64,000 nt of DNA from Achromobacter sp. UMC46 (lineage in GTDB: Bacteria > Pseudomonadota > Gammaproteobacteria > Burkholderiales > Burkholderiaceae_B). A program made the position numbers and the translations under genes. The stretch lies in the NCBI RefSeq assembly GCF_014170335.1, contig NZ_LZZS01000036.1:248001-312000 (forward strand), given 5' to 3'. Position 1 is the stretch's first letter; each line of letters begins with the position of its first letter. This document shows, piece after piece, positions 12,327 to 21,107 of the stretch. The notes below the pieces were generated by a model. It did no database searches. It had not been told where the DNA came from and saw only the letters and a list, made by a program, of their open reading frames with translations.

Positions 12327-13196
12327 ATGCAGCAACAGTACAAGGGGAGCCGCGCGAAGGCCCGGTGGGTCCGGTTGGCCGCGGCTGTGGCGCTGGCGAT
12401 GTCCTTGCCGGCGGCCGCGCAAAGCGGCGCAGTTGGCGTGCCGGCACCCGGGCAAAGCCCGCGCATCGACGCCATCCGCAAATCGGGCGAGTTGCGCGTG
12501 GGCGTGTTGCAGAACGCGCCCTGGCTGATCCAGGACCTGTCCGGGAAAAACGGCGAAGCCTGGAGCGGCCCCGCCTGGCTGCTGGCCAAGGAGTATGCGC
12601 GCCAGTTGGGCGTCAAGCTGACCGCCGTGCCCGTGTCGCACGAGACCAAGGTTCCCGTGCTGGCTGCCAATCAAGTCGACATGACCATCAGCCCGCTGGC
12701 CGAGACGGCCGAGCGCCTGAAGGTGGTGGACTTCGTGCTGTATTCGGCCACCAGTGTCTGCATGTTCGGCCGCGCGGGCAACGACAAGCTGGCCAGGATC
12801 AAGACGGTCGACGACCTGAACCAGCCCGACATCACCATCGCGTACTTCACGGGCGGCGCCGAAGAGGCCTGGGTGAAGGAACGCTTCCCCCGAGCCCGGC
12901 TGCGCGCCGTGGCCAACTCCGGCGCCACCGCGCCCATCGAAGAAATCATGGCCAAGCGCGCCGACGCCGCGCCGATCAATCGCGTGCCATGGGTGGGCCT
13001 GAACCACAAGGTGCGCGGCCTGGTGGTGTTTCCCGCCGAAGCCAATTGCCAGCAGAGCACGGAAAAGGCCTCGCCGGTGGGCCTGGCGATCGACAGGAAC
13101 CAGCCCGGCTACCTGACCTGGCTGCGGCAGGTGGCGGCCACGATGAAGCCCGCGTTGGACGCTGACGAAATGCGCATCATCGAACAGACCCAGTAG
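12327..13196 (+). CDS. Family 3 solute-binding protein of a polar-amino-acid-type ABC importer (copy 1)
   Basis: A 289-residue periplasmic binding protein with a signal peptide (WVRLAAAVALAMSLPAAAQ) and the two-lobed SBP_bac_3 pattern: IRKSGELRVGVLQNAPWLIQD, DMTISPLAETAERLKVVDFV, and NSGATAPIEEIMAKRADAAP. A clean AGGAGA site precedes the ATG. It is a paralogue of the next gene; both share SPRIDAIRK, SHETKVP, TSVCMFG and NSG..APIEE. Family 3 proteins usually bind polar amino acids, but this operon encodes sugar-acid enzymes, so a hydroxy-acid or amino-sugar-acid ligand is a real possibility. Confidence 0.9.
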   Translation: MQQQYKGSRAKARWVRLAAAVALAMSLPAAAQSGAVGVPAPGQSPRIDAIRKSGELRVGVLQNAPWLIQDLSGKNGEAWSGPAWLLAKEYARQLGVKLTAVPVSHETKVPVLAANQVDMTISPLAETAERLKVVDFVLYSATSVCMFGRAGNDKLARIKTVDDLNQPDITIAYFTGGAEEAWVKERFPRARLRAVANSGATAPIEEIMAKRADAAPINRVPWVGLNHKVRGLVVFPAEANCQQSTEKASPVGLAIDRNQPGYLTWLRQVAATMKPALDADEMRIIEQTQ

Positions 13197-13224
13197 GCCG
13201 CCCGGCCGTTCCCCTTTTCAACCG

Positions 13225-13243
13225 GCACGCGCATGGCGCGTGC
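13225..13243 (+). other. Intercistronic hairpin between the two solute-binding protein genes
   Basis: GCACGCGC-atg-GCGCGTGC forms a perfect 8-bp stem with a 3-nt loop inside the 140-nt spacer. A second stem (CCGCC..GGCGG) follows near 13300. There is no T-tract, so a role in mRNA processing or stability, uncoupling expression of copy 1 from the rest, is more likely than full termination. Confidence 0.45.
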
Positions 13244-13336
13244 GGATCTGGCGATACCGCCGGTGCTTAAACACGCCGGTACCCGGCGCGCCGCCTTCGG
13301 ACGGCGGAGGGCCGGGTTCCCTCAAGGAGACTTTGC

Positions 13337-14185
13337 ATGCAACCCCGATTCCCCACGCGCCTTCCAGCAGCCCGCCTGTTCCTGTCCGCCGCCCTGTTGG
13401 CGGGCGCGGCCGCGGCGCATGCCCAGACGCCGCCCGCGGCCGGCGAAAGCCCCCGCATCGACGCCATCCGCAAGGCGGGCGTGCTGCGGGTCGGCGTGGT
13501 CAACAACCCGCCCTGGCTGGTGCAGAACACCACCGGTTCGGGCGAACCCTGGATGGGGTCGTCGTGGCTGCTGGGCAAGGAATTCGCGCGCTTGCTGGAG
13601 GTGAAGATCGTGCCCGTGCAGGTCAGCCACGAAACCAAGGTGCCCGCGCTGATCGCCAACCAGATGGACATCATGATCGGCCCGTTGAACCAGAACGCCG
13701 AGCGCGCCAAGATCATCGACTTCGTGACCTTCTCCAACACCAGCGTCTGCATGTTCGGGCTGGCATCGAATCCGAAGTTCACGAACGCCGCCAAGGTCGA
13801 AGACTTCAACCAGCCTGGCATCACCATGGCCTACTTCTCCGGCGCGGGCGAAGAGCCGCTGGTGCTGCAGAACTTCCCCAACGCCAAGCTGCGCGGCGTG
13901 ACCAATTCGGGGTCGGTCGCGCCCATCGAGGAAGTTCTGGCCGGCCGTTCGGACGTGGCGCCGTTGAACCGCATGCTGTGGCCCAACATCAGCAGGAAGG
14001 TCAAGGGCCTGGCCGTGTTCCCCAAAGAAAACGATTGCCAGGACAGCAAGATCTTCGCGATCGACGCGGGCATGGGCGTGGCGAAAGACCAGGCCGTCTA
14101 CCTGGACTGGCTGCGCAAAGTGCAAGCGCGCATGCACCCGGAACTGGCGGCCGAAGAGCGCCGCATGACGCAAACCCTGAAATAA
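13337..14185 (+). CDS. Family 3 solute-binding protein of a polar-amino-acid-type ABC importer (copy 2)
   Basis: A 282-residue paralogue of the preceding protein, with signal peptide ARLFLSAALLAGAAAAHAQ and matching blocks: IRKAGVLRVGVVNNPPWLVQN, DIMIGPLNQNAERAKIIDFV, NTSVCMFG, and NSGSVAPIEEVLAGRSDVAP. An AAGGAGA site precedes the ATG. It ends only 10 nt before the dehydrogenase gene, so it is tightly linked to the rest of the operon. Having two receptors for one set of permeases and one ATPase suggests two related ligands or two affinities. Confidence 0.9.
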   Translation: MQPRFPTRLPAARLFLSAALLAGAAAAHAQTPPAAGESPRIDAIRKAGVLRVGVVNNPPWLVQNTTGSGEPWMGSSWLLGKEFARLLEVKIVPVQVSHETKVPALIANQMDIMIGPLNQNAERAKIIDFVTFSNTSVCMFGLASNPKFTNAAKVEDFNQPGITMAYFSGAGEEPLVLQNFPNAKLRGVTNSGSVAPIEEVLAGRSDVAPLNRMLWPNISRKVKGLAVFPKENDCQDSKIFAIDAGMGVAKDQAVYLDWLRKVQARMHPELAAEERRMTQTLK

Positions 14186-14195
14186 GGCGGCCATC

Positions 14196-15233
14196 ATGTT
14201 GAATTGCGCGATTCATGGCGCCCAGGACCTGCGCCTGGACGAACAGCAGCCCGAGGCGCTCGGCCCCACGCAAGTGCGGGTGGGCGTCAAGGCGGTGGGC
14301 ATCTGCGGATCGGACCTGCACTACTACCGTCATGGAAAAGTAGGCGACTTCGTCATCCGTGAACCGTTGACGCCGGGGCACGAGGCGTCGGGCCAGGTGC
14401 TGGAGGTGGGCGCGGCGGTCACCGCCGTCCGCCCGGGCGACCGCGTGGCGCTGGATCCGGCGCGCACCTGCGGCGTCTGCCGCTATTGCCGCCAGGGCGA
14501 TTCCAACCACTGCGAGTCCGTGTTCTTCTTCGGCAGCGCCAGCCGCTATCCGCACATGCAAGGCGCGATGCGCGAACAGGTGGTGGTGCAGGAAAAGCAG
14601 TGCCTGCCGGTGCCGGACAGCCTGTCGTTCGAACTGGCCGCGTTCGGCGAGCCGTTGGCGGTGGCGCTGCATGCGGTTCGCAGCGCGGGGACGCTGCTGG
14701 GCAAGACGGTGATGGTGGTGGGGGCCGGTCCGATCGGCGCCCTGATTCTGATGGCGGCGCGCCTGGCCGGCGCCAGCCGCGTGATCGTGGTGGATATCGT
14801 CGACGAGACGCTGGCCACCTGCGCGCGCGTGGGCGCCGCGCGCACCATCAACGTCGCCCGAGATCCGGGCGCGATCGACGAGCTGGCGGCGGGCAAGGGT
14901 TCGGTCGACGTCTGCTTCGAGGCGTCCGGCAACTACGCCGGCCTGGCCAACTGCATCCGGGCGACGCGTCCGCGCGGCGTCATCGTGACGGTGGGAACGT
15001 TGAACGGCAGCAGCGAGCAATGCCCGTTCAACCAGATCATGGTCAAGAGCCTGTCCGTCATCGGCAGCTTCCGCTTCGTGGACGAATACGCCTGGGCCGT
15101 CGACTACCTGAGCCGCGGTGTGCTGGACGTGTCGCCGCTGCTGACGGCGGCGATGCCGGTCGCGCGCGTGCACGACGCGTTCGCGCTGGCGGCGGACCGC
15201 CATCAGGCCATGAAAGTGATGGTGACGTTCTGA
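14196..15233 (+). CDS. Zinc-dependent dehydrogenase, probably L-gulonate/L-idonate 5-dehydrogenase
   Basis: A 345-residue medium-chain dehydrogenase. Catalytic zinc ligands are C37 (GICGSDLHYYRHG) and H62-E63 (GHEASG). Structural zinc cysteines are at 92, 95, 98 and 106. The NAD(P) fold has VMVVGAGPIGALILMAARLAG. The HYYRHG-type loop is typical of sorbitol/idonate dehydrogenase relatives. In known L-gulonate pathways such an enzyme oxidises L-gulonate to D-fructuronate, which a fructuronate reductase turns into D-mannonate for dehydration; the last two enzymes are encoded downstream here. The alternative is L-idonate 5-dehydrogenase making 5-ketogluconate. The exact substrate is inferred from neighbours. 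Confidence 0.82.
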   Translation: MLNCAIHGAQDLRLDEQQPEALGPTQVRVGVKAVGICGSDLHYYRHGKVGDFVIREPLTPGHEASGQVLEVGAAVTAVRPGDRVALDPARTCGVCRYCRQGDSNHCESVFFFGSASRYPHMQGAMREQVVVQEKQCLPVPDSLSFELAAFGEPLAVALHAVRSAGTLLGKTVMVVGAGPIGALILMAARLAGASRVIVVDIVDETLATCARVGAARTINVARDPGAIDELAAGKGSVDVCFEASGNYAGLANCIRATRPRGVIVTVGTLNGSSEQCPFNQIMVKSLSVIGSFRFVDEYAWAVDYLSRGVLDVSPLLTAAMPVARVHDAFALAADRHQAMKVMVTF

Positions 15234-15274
15234 CGCGCGCGTCGCTGTCGGCCTTCCAGTTCCACGGAGACTCC

Positions 15275-15940
15275 ATGGATTTCGATTTTTCCCCGCTTGT
15301 CGAGAACTGGCGATTCTTCGCCGGTGGCCTCGGCATCACCGTGGCGCTCAGTGCCATCACGGCGGTGTCCAGCATCCTGCTGGGCCTCGTGATCGCGCTG
15401 CTGCGGCTGTATGGCCCGCGCTGGCTGCGCGGGCTGCTGGTGTTCTACATCGACAGCATGCGCGCCATCCCCGTGCTGGTGGTGCTGGTCTGGATCTACT
15501 TCGCGTTCCCGCTTTTGGCGGGCGTGAACTTCGCGCCCTTCTGGGCGGCGCTGGTGGCGTTGACGTTGCATATCGCGGCCTATTCGGCCGAGGTGATCCG
15601 CGCCGGCATCGAATCGGTGCGGCCGGGCCAGATGCGCGCCGGCCTGGCGCTGGGCATGTCGCGCGCCCAGGCGCTGCGGAAGATCATCCTGCCGCAAGCC
15701 ACCATCCGCATGTTGCCGGCCTTCGGTTCCGTGCTGACGCTGGCCATCAAGGATACGGCGATCGCCACCGTGATCGCGGTGCCCGAACTGATGCACAAGG
15801 CCGAGACCATCGCGGGGCAAAGCTATCGGCCGATCGAAGTCTTCACCGCCGTCATCGTGGCGTACTTCGTGATCCTGTTCCCGGTCACGCGCGGCGTGGA
15901 CCGGCTGTATCAACGCTACGCACACCTGGGGCGCTCATGA
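15275..15940 (+). CDS. Polar-amino-acid-type ABC transporter permease 1
   Basis: A 221-residue inner-membrane permease of the His/Glu/Gln/Arg family. Several hydrophobic spans are visible, starting with FFAGGLGITVALSAITAVSSILLGLVIALL. The ATPase-contacting EAA-like loop reads IESVRPGQMRAGLALGMSRAQALRKIILPQA. The start at 15275 has a GGAG site five bases upstream. It overlaps the next permease gene by four bases (ATGA), as expected for a heterodimeric channel. With the two binding proteins upstream and the ATPase downstream it forms a complete importer. Confidence 0.92.
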   Translation: MDFDFSPLVENWRFFAGGLGITVALSAITAVSSILLGLVIALLRLYGPRWLRGLLVFYIDSMRAIPVLVVLVWIYFAFPLLAGVNFAPFWAALVALTLHIAAYSAEVIRAGIESVRPGQMRAGLALGMSRAQALRKIILPQATIRMLPAFGSVLTLAIKDTAIATVIAVPELMHKAETIAGQSYRPIEVFTAVIVAYFVILFPVTRGVDRLYQRYAHLGRS

Positions 15941-16596
15941 ATCTGGACTGGGGAATCATCTGGGACTCGCGCGACGCGTTGCTGCAGGGCGCGGCAATGA
16001 CCATCATGCTGACGGTGGTGACGATGGCGCTAGCCGTGCCCGGCGGCATGGTGCTTGCGCTGATGCGCCTGTCGTCGAACCGCGTCGCCAACGGGGTGGC
16101 CGTCGCCATCGTGGAGTTCTTCCGCAACCTGCCGCTGATCCTGGTGATCTATTGGGCGTTCTACGTGATGCCGATGGCGCTGGATGTGCAGTTCTCAGCG
16201 GTCACGACGGCACTGGTGGCGTTGGTGCTGAACGTGTCGGCGTACAACTCCGAGACGTTCCGCGCCGGCATCAATTCGATCCGCAAGGGCCAGATGGAGG
16301 CGGCGCTGGCGATGGGCATGTCGCGCCGGCAGGCCATGTTCAAGGTGCTGATCCCGCAGGCGGGGCGCCGCATCCTGCCGGTGCTGGCCAGCACCTGGAT
16401 CTCGCTGTTCAAGGATACGTCGCTGGTGTCGGTGATCGCGGTAAGCGAATTGGCCTACGCCTCGATGCAGGTGCGCGCGCAGACCTTCCGCGTGCTGGAA
16501 ATGCTGACCGCGATGGCGGTGATCTATTGGCTGATGGGCTATCCCCAGGCCAAGCTGGTGGACTGGATCCATCGCAAATACGGAGTCAAGGAATGA
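15937..16596 (+). CDS. Polar-amino-acid-type ABC transporter permease 2
   Basis: A 219-residue partner permease. It carries the family hallmark VEFFRNLPLILVIYWAFY near residues 48-65 and the EAA-like loop INSIRKGQMEAALAMGMSRRQAMFKVLIPQA. It begins in an ATGA overlap with permease 1 and ends in an ATGA overlap with the ATPase gene. It should pair with permease 1 to form the translocation pore in the inner membrane. Confidence 0.92.
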   Translation: MNLDWGIIWDSRDALLQGAAMTIMLTVVTMALAVPGGMVLALMRLSSNRVANGVAVAIVEFFRNLPLILVIYWAFYVMPMALDVQFSAVTTALVALVLNVSAYNSETFRAGINSIRKGQMEAALAMGMSRRQAMFKVLIPQAGRRILPVLASTWISLFKDTSLVSVIAVSELAYASMQVRAQTFRVLEMLTAMAVIYWLMGYPQAKLVDWIHRKYGVKE

Positions 16597-17405
16597 ACGA
16601 CATGATCCTGGAAGAGGCGCCGGCGGCGGCGCAGGCCGCATCGGCCGCACGCAAGGGCGCGGACCAGCCGCCTGTGCTGGTCTATGAACACGTGCGCAAG
16701 GTCTACGGCGACTTCGTGGCGCTTGCCGACGTGTCGCTGCAAGTGAACAAGGGCGAGGTGATGTGCCTGATCGGCCCGTCCGGTTCTGGCAAGTCCACGC
16801 TTCTGCGTTGCACCAACGCGCTGGAAAAACTGGATGGTGGCCGCGTGCTGCTGGACGGCGTGGCGCTGCCGGAATCCGAATCCGACGTGCGCCGCGTGCG
16901 CCAGCGCATGGGCATGGTGTTCCAGAGCTTCGAGCTCTTCCCGCACAAGTCCGCGCTGGACAACGTGGCAATGGGGCCGATCACGGTGCTGGGCTTGGCG
17001 CCGGAAGCCGCCCGGGCCCGGGCGATGGCGCTGCTGGAAAAGGTGGGCCTGGCCGCCAAGGCGGGCAGCTTCCCCGCCAACCTGTCCGGCGGCCAGCAGC
17101 AGCGCGTGGCGATTGCCCGCGCGCTGGCGATGCAACCCGAAGTGATGCTGTTCGATGAACCCACGTCGGCGCTGGACCCGGAAACGGTGGGCGAAGTGCT
17201 GAACGTGATGAAGAAGCTGGCGCAGGAAGGCATGACGATGATCGTCGTGACCCACGAGATGAGTTTTGCGCGGCGCGTGGCCAATTGGGTGGTGGTGTTC
17301 GAGAACGGCGCCATCCTGGAGCAAGGCCCGCCCACGCAGATTTTCGACAACCCGCAAGTCGCCCGCACCCGCGACTTCCTCAGCCATCTGGGCTGGGAAG
17401 GTTAG
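16593..17405 (+). CDS. Polar-amino-acid-type ABC transporter ATP-binding protein
   Basis: A 270-residue cytoplasmic ATPase with Walker A GPSGSGKST, Q-loop VFQSFELFPHKS, signature LSGGQQQR, Walker B VMLFDEPTSALDPE, and switch histidine in VVTHEM. The core from about residue 30 resembles GlnQ/ArtP/HisP. A roughly 25-residue alanine-rich N-terminal extension precedes it and is unusual; an internal ATG three codons in (MILEE) hardly shortens it. The start at 16593 overlaps the permease stop (ATGA). It energises uptake for the two binding proteins of this operon. Confidence 0.93.
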   Translation: MNDMILEEAPAAAQAASAARKGADQPPVLVYEHVRKVYGDFVALADVSLQVNKGEVMCLIGPSGSGKSTLLRCTNALEKLDGGRVLLDGVALPESESDVRRVRQRMGMVFQSFELFPHKSALDNVAMGPITVLGLAPEAARARAMALLEKVGLAAKAGSFPANLSGGQQQRVAIARALAMQPEVMLFDEPTSALDPETVGEVLNVMKKLAQEGMTMIVVTHEMSFARRVANWVVVFENGAILEQGPPTQIFDNPQVARTRDFLSHLGWEG

Positions 17406-17435
17406 GGCCCACTTTTCCCGTCTCTACGGAAACCC

Positions 17436-18650
17436 ATGATGAAAATTAAGAACGCACGCGTGATTGTTTGTTCGCCCGGCCGCAATTTCGTGACCCTGAA
17501 AATCGAGACCGACCAGGGCCTGACCGGCATCGGCGACGCCACCCTGAACGGGCGCGAACTGGCCGTGTCGGCGTATCTGACCGAGCACGTCATCCCCTGC
17601 CTGATCGGGCGCGACGCGCACCAGATCGAAGACATCTGGCAGTACCTGTACAAGGGCGCCTACTGGCGCCGGGGGCCGGTCACCATGACGGCCATCGCCG
17701 CGGTCGACACGGCGCTGTGGGACCTGAAGGCCAAGGCGGCCGGCCTGCCGCTGTATCAATTGTTGGGCGGCAAGAGCCGCAGCGGCGTGATGGTCTACGG
17801 CCACGCCAACGGCTCGGACATCGAGCACACCGTGGACGAAGTGCTGCGCTATGCCGACATGGGATACCGCGCCATCCGCGCGCAAAGCGGCGTGCCGGGG
17901 CTGGATAAGGTCTACGGCGTGGGCCGCGGCAACCTGTTCTACGAACCTGCCGACGCCGACCTGCCCAGCGAGCACGACTGGTCCACCGAAAAGTACCTGC
18001 GCCACACGCCGCAGCTGTTCGAGCGCATCCGCGAGAAGCTGGGCTTCGACCACCACCTGCTGCATGACGTGCACCACCGCCTGACGCCGATCGAGGCCGG
18101 TCGCCTGGGCAAGTCGCTGGAACCCTGCAACCTGTTCTGGATGGAGGACGCGACGCCGGCCGAGAACCAGGAAGCGTTCCGGCTGATCCGCCAGCACACC
18201 ACCACGCCGCTTGCCGTGGGCGAGATCTTCAATTCCATCTGGGACTGCAAGGACCTGGTGCAGAACCAGTTGATCGACTTCATCCGGACGACCGTGGTGC
18301 ACGCGGGCGGCATCACGCACCTGCGCCGCATCGCGGACCTGGCCTCGCTGTATCAGGTGCGCACGGGGTGCCATGGCGCCACCGACCTGTCGCCCGTCTG
18401 CATGGGCGCGGCGCTGCACTTCGACCTGTGGGTGCCCAACTTCGGCATCCAGGAATACATGCGCCACACGGACGAGACGGATGCGGTCTTCCCGCATGCG
18501 TACACGTTCGACCAGGGCATGCTGTATCCCGGCGACGTGCCCGGCCACGGCGTCGACATCGACGAGAAACTGGCGGCCAGGTATCCGTACAAACGCGCCT
18601 ATCTGCCCGTCAACCGCTTGCAGCAGGACGGGACGCTATGGAATTGGTAG
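17436..18650 (+). CDS. manD: D-mannonate dehydratase, enolase superfamily (ManD/RspA type)
   Basis: A 404-residue enolase-superfamily enzyme that is recognisable along its whole length as ManD: CPGRNFVTLKIET-like start (CSPGRNFVTLKIETDQG), GDATLNGREL, EDIWQYLYKGAYWRRGPVTM, MVYGHANGSD, AIRAQSGVPG with the YGVGRG loop, the metal/acid-base segment DHHLLHDVHHR, FWMEDATPAENQEAF, GEIFNS, TGCHGATDLSP, and the terminal GTLWNW. It dehydrates D-mannonate to 2-keto-3-deoxygluconate (KDG); some subgroup members also accept D-gluconate with low efficiency. Its 3' end overlaps the next gene by 13 bases, which fits sequential action with a mannonate oxidoreductase. Confidence 0.93.
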   Translation: MMKIKNARVIVCSPGRNFVTLKIETDQGLTGIGDATLNGRELAVSAYLTEHVIPCLIGRDAHQIEDIWQYLYKGAYWRRGPVTMTAIAAVDTALWDLKAKAAGLPLYQLLGGKSRSGVMVYGHANGSDIEHTVDEVLRYADMGYRAIRAQSGVPGLDKVYGVGRGNLFYEPADADLPSEHDWSTEKYLRHTPQLFERIREKLGFDHHLLHDVHHRLTPIEAGRLGKSLEPCNLFWMEDATPAENQEAFRLIRQHTTTPLAVGEIFNSIWDCKDLVQNQLIDFIRTTVVHAGGITHLRRIADLASLYQVRTGCHGATDLSPVCMGAALHFDLWVPNFGIQEYMRHTDETDAVFPHAYTFDQGMLYPGDVPGHGVDIDEKLAARYPYKRAYLPVNRLQQDGTLWNW

Positions 18651-20203
18651 CCGCCGGCGCGGCGCGTTTGTCGCCGCGACGCTTGCCCGCGCTGCCGCAA
18701 GCGGTGGCGCGGCCCGGCTATGACCGGGACGGCCTGCGCGCGGGCATCGTCCATCTGGGCCTGGGCGCGTTCGCGCGCGCCCACCTGGCGGCCGTCAACG
18801 AGGCCGCGCTGCATGCGGGCGCGGACCACGGCTGGGGCATTTGCGGCGTGTCGCTGCGCCAGGCCGATACGCGCGACGCGCTGGCGCCGCAAGGCGGGCT
18901 GTATGCCTTGGCCTTGCGCAGCGCCGACGCTGAGGGCAAGCCGCGCCAGCAGGTGGCGGTGATCGGCTGCCTGCTGGAGACCCTGGTCGCGCCGGAAGAC
19001 CCGCAGGCGGTGCTGGCGCGCATCGCGCACGCCGACACGCGCATCGTCAGCGTCACGGTGACCGAGAAAGGCTATTGCCACGAGCCGGCCAGCGGCCGGT
19101 TGAACCTGGACCATCCCGACATCGTGCACGACCTGGGGCAGCCCTTGGCGCCGCGCAGCGCCATCGGATATCTGGCGTGGGGGCTGCAACAGCGGCGGGC
19201 GGCGGGGCGCGGACCCGTCACCTTGATGTCGCTGGACAACCTGCCCGCCAACGGCCATCTGTTGCGCGGCCTGGTGTTGGCGTTCGCCGGGCAGGTCGAC
19301 CGCGCATTGGCGGACTGGATCGCATCATCCTGCGCGTTTCCATGTTCGATGGTGGACCGCATCGTGCCCCGCACCACCGACGACGACCGGCGCGACATTT
19401 CCGATACGCTGGGCGTGGATGACGCGTGGCCGGTGCTGGCCGAACCCTATCTGGAATGGGTGGTGGAAGACCGCTTCGCCGCCGGCAGGCCCGACTGGAC
19501 CGCAGGCGGCGCACGCTTCGTGGCCGAAGCCGCGCCCTTTGAAACGCTGAAGCTGCGCACGGTGAACGGCGCGCATTCGGCGCTGGCCTATCTGTCGGTG
19601 ATGGCCGGCTGGGCCACGGTGGACCAGGCGATGGCGCAGCCGGCGTTGAAGGCCTATCTGGCCGTGCTGCTGCGGGACGAGATCATGCCGACCCTGCCGC
19701 CCTTGCCCGGGCTGGACCTGGCGCAGTATCAGGCGCGCTTGCTGGCGCGGTACGAGAACCCGGCGCTGAAGCACCAGACCCGGCAGATCGCGATGGACGG
19801 TTCGCAGAAGCTGCCGCAGCGTCTGCTGGATACGGTGCGCGCGCGGCTGGCGGCGGATCTGCCCATTCCCGGCCTGGCGCTGGCCGTGGCGGCGTGGCTG
19901 CATTGCCTGCGCGGCGTCGATCAGGCGGGACGCCGCTACGAGATCCAGGACCCGATGGCCGCGGTGCTGGCGCGCGAGCTAGCCTTGGCGGAAGCCGCGT
20001 TGGAACAGGCAGCGGCGCGCGCCGGCGCGGGGCCGGCGGCGATGCTGGCCTGGACTGAAGCCTTGACGGGGTTGGTTCCGGTGTTCGGGGACTTGGGCCA
20101 GGACCCGCGCTTCGTGCGGGCCGTGGCGCAGGCGGCGCAATCGTTGCGCAGCCTGGGGGTGGCGGGCGCGCTGGCGGCGCTGTCGCCGTCCGGGGCCCGC
20201 TGA
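18638..20203 (+). CDS. uxuB: Mannitol dehydrogenase-family oxidoreductase, probable D-mannonate oxidoreductase (fructuronate reductase)
   Basis: A 521-residue polyol-specific long-chain dehydrogenase. Visible family blocks are GIVHLGLGAFARAHLA (nucleotide site), VTVTEKGYCHEP, TLMSLDNLPANGHLLR, MVDRIVPRTTDDD, and the catalytic segment LKLRTVNGAHSALAYL with its Lys, Asn and His. The family includes mannitol dehydrogenase, tagaturonate reductase and fructuronate reductase; direct linkage to ManD favours interconversion of D-fructuronate and D-mannonate. The ATG lies inside the last codons of manD. The operon appears to end here; KDG kinase and aldolase are not in the window. Confidence 0.86.
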   Translation: MELVAAGAARLSPRRLPALPQAVARPGYDRDGLRAGIVHLGLGAFARAHLAAVNEAALHAGADHGWGICGVSLRQADTRDALAPQGGLYALALRSADAEGKPRQQVAVIGCLLETLVAPEDPQAVLARIAHADTRIVSVTVTEKGYCHEPASGRLNLDHPDIVHDLGQPLAPRSAIGYLAWGLQQRRAAGRGPVTLMSLDNLPANGHLLRGLVLAFAGQVDRALADWIASSCAFPCSMVDRIVPRTTDDDRRDISDTLGVDDAWPVLAEPYLEWVVEDRFAAGRPDWTAGGARFVAEAAPFETLKLRTVNGAHSALAYLSVMAGWATVDQAMAQPALKAYLAVLLRDEIMPTLPPLPGLDLAQYQARLLARYENPALKHQTRQIAMDGSQKLPQRLLDTVRARLAADLPIPGLALAVAAWLHCLRGVDQAGRRYEIQDPMAAVLARELALAEAALEQAAARAGAGPAAMLAWTEALTGLVPVFGDLGQDPRFVRAVAQAAQSLRSLGVAGALAALSPSGAR

Positions 20204-20243
20204 TCCGGGCAGCCGGATCCGCCCGGCATTTCAGCGCGAGGGC

Positions 20244-21014
20244 TTAGCCCGGCTTCTTCACCACGATCGTCGCCGTGTCGCTGGTGAAGGAGCCGTCTTC
20301 CTGCACGTCGAAGTGGGCGCGCACCACGTCCGGCGCGATGCTGAACAGGTGGCGCAATGCCGCCACCAGCGTGTCGGGGGTGCGCATGCGCGTGACCCAG
20401 GTCTGGAATTCCAGCGGCAGGCGCCGCGGCGACAGCCCTTGCAGCGTGAAGCCGGCTTCGGTCAGCATGCGCGTCCATTCGGCCACCGAGTAGTCCCGCA
20501 CGTGGGACGTGTCGCGCAGCACCTCGATGGTCTGCAGCCAGGTATCCAGCAGCGGTTCGCCCGGCGACACCACGTCGGCGAACACCGCGATGCCGCCGGG
20601 CTTGAGCACGCGGAAGGCTTCGCGCAGGCCGCGTCCGGCGTCCTGCCAATGGTGGGTGGAATAGCGCGACATCACCAGGTCGAATTCGCCGTCGTCGAAC
20701 GGCAGGTATTCGGCCTTGCCCTGACAGGTCGCCAGATTGGTCAGGCCGCGCTTGGCGGCTTCAGCCGCCACCACGTCCAGCATCGGCTGCGACAGGTCGT
20801 ACGCCGTGACGCGCCTGGCTTCGGGTGCGACATGGAAGCTGACGTGGCCGCCGCCGCAACCCAGGTCCAGCACGCGCGCATCGGGGTGCTGGCGGGCAAT
20901 GCCGGCCATCTGCAGCAGGTCTTCGCCCTGGGCGTGAACGGCGCTGGTCAGGTAGGCGGTGGCGCGGGGGCTGAATTGGCGGTCGACGGCGGCGTCGTGG
21001 GTACTGGCGGTCAT
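20244..21014 (-). CDS. Class I SAM-dependent methyltransferase (UbiE-like)
   Basis: A 256-residue Methyltransf_11-type protein. Motif I is VLDLGCGGGHVSFHVA near residue 48, followed by VTAYDLSQPML, FDLVMSRYSTHHW and the post-motif FRVLKPGGIAVFADV. It resembles ubiquinone/menaquinone-type C-methyltransferases, but the genuine ubiE is usually shorter and differently located, so the substrate is unknown and probably a small molecule. The start is the first ATG giving a normal N-terminus. It is divergent from a MmyB-type regulator with 93 bp between, a common pairing in which the regulator controls the enzyme gene. Confidence 0.85.
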   Translation of the reverse strand: MTASTHDAAVDRQFSPRATAYLTSAVHAQGEDLLQMAGIARQHPDARVLDLGCGGGHVSFHVAPEARRVTAYDLSQPMLDVVAAEAAKRGLTNLATCQGKAEYLPFDDGEFDLVMSRYSTHHWQDAGRGLREAFRVLKPGGIAVFADVVSPGEPLLDTWLQTIEVLRDTSHVRDYSVAEWTRMLTEAGFTLQGLSPRRLPLEFQTWVTRMRTPDTLVAALRHLFSIAPDVVRAHFDVQEDGSFTSDTATIVVKKPG

Positions 21015-21107
21015 GGCTATCCTTGGGTGGGCGGGTGCGGAGCAACCGGTGCAGGCGCTAAGATAGGCGGGCCCGTATACACGTACAAGCCCATTGCTTA
21101 TCCTGGT

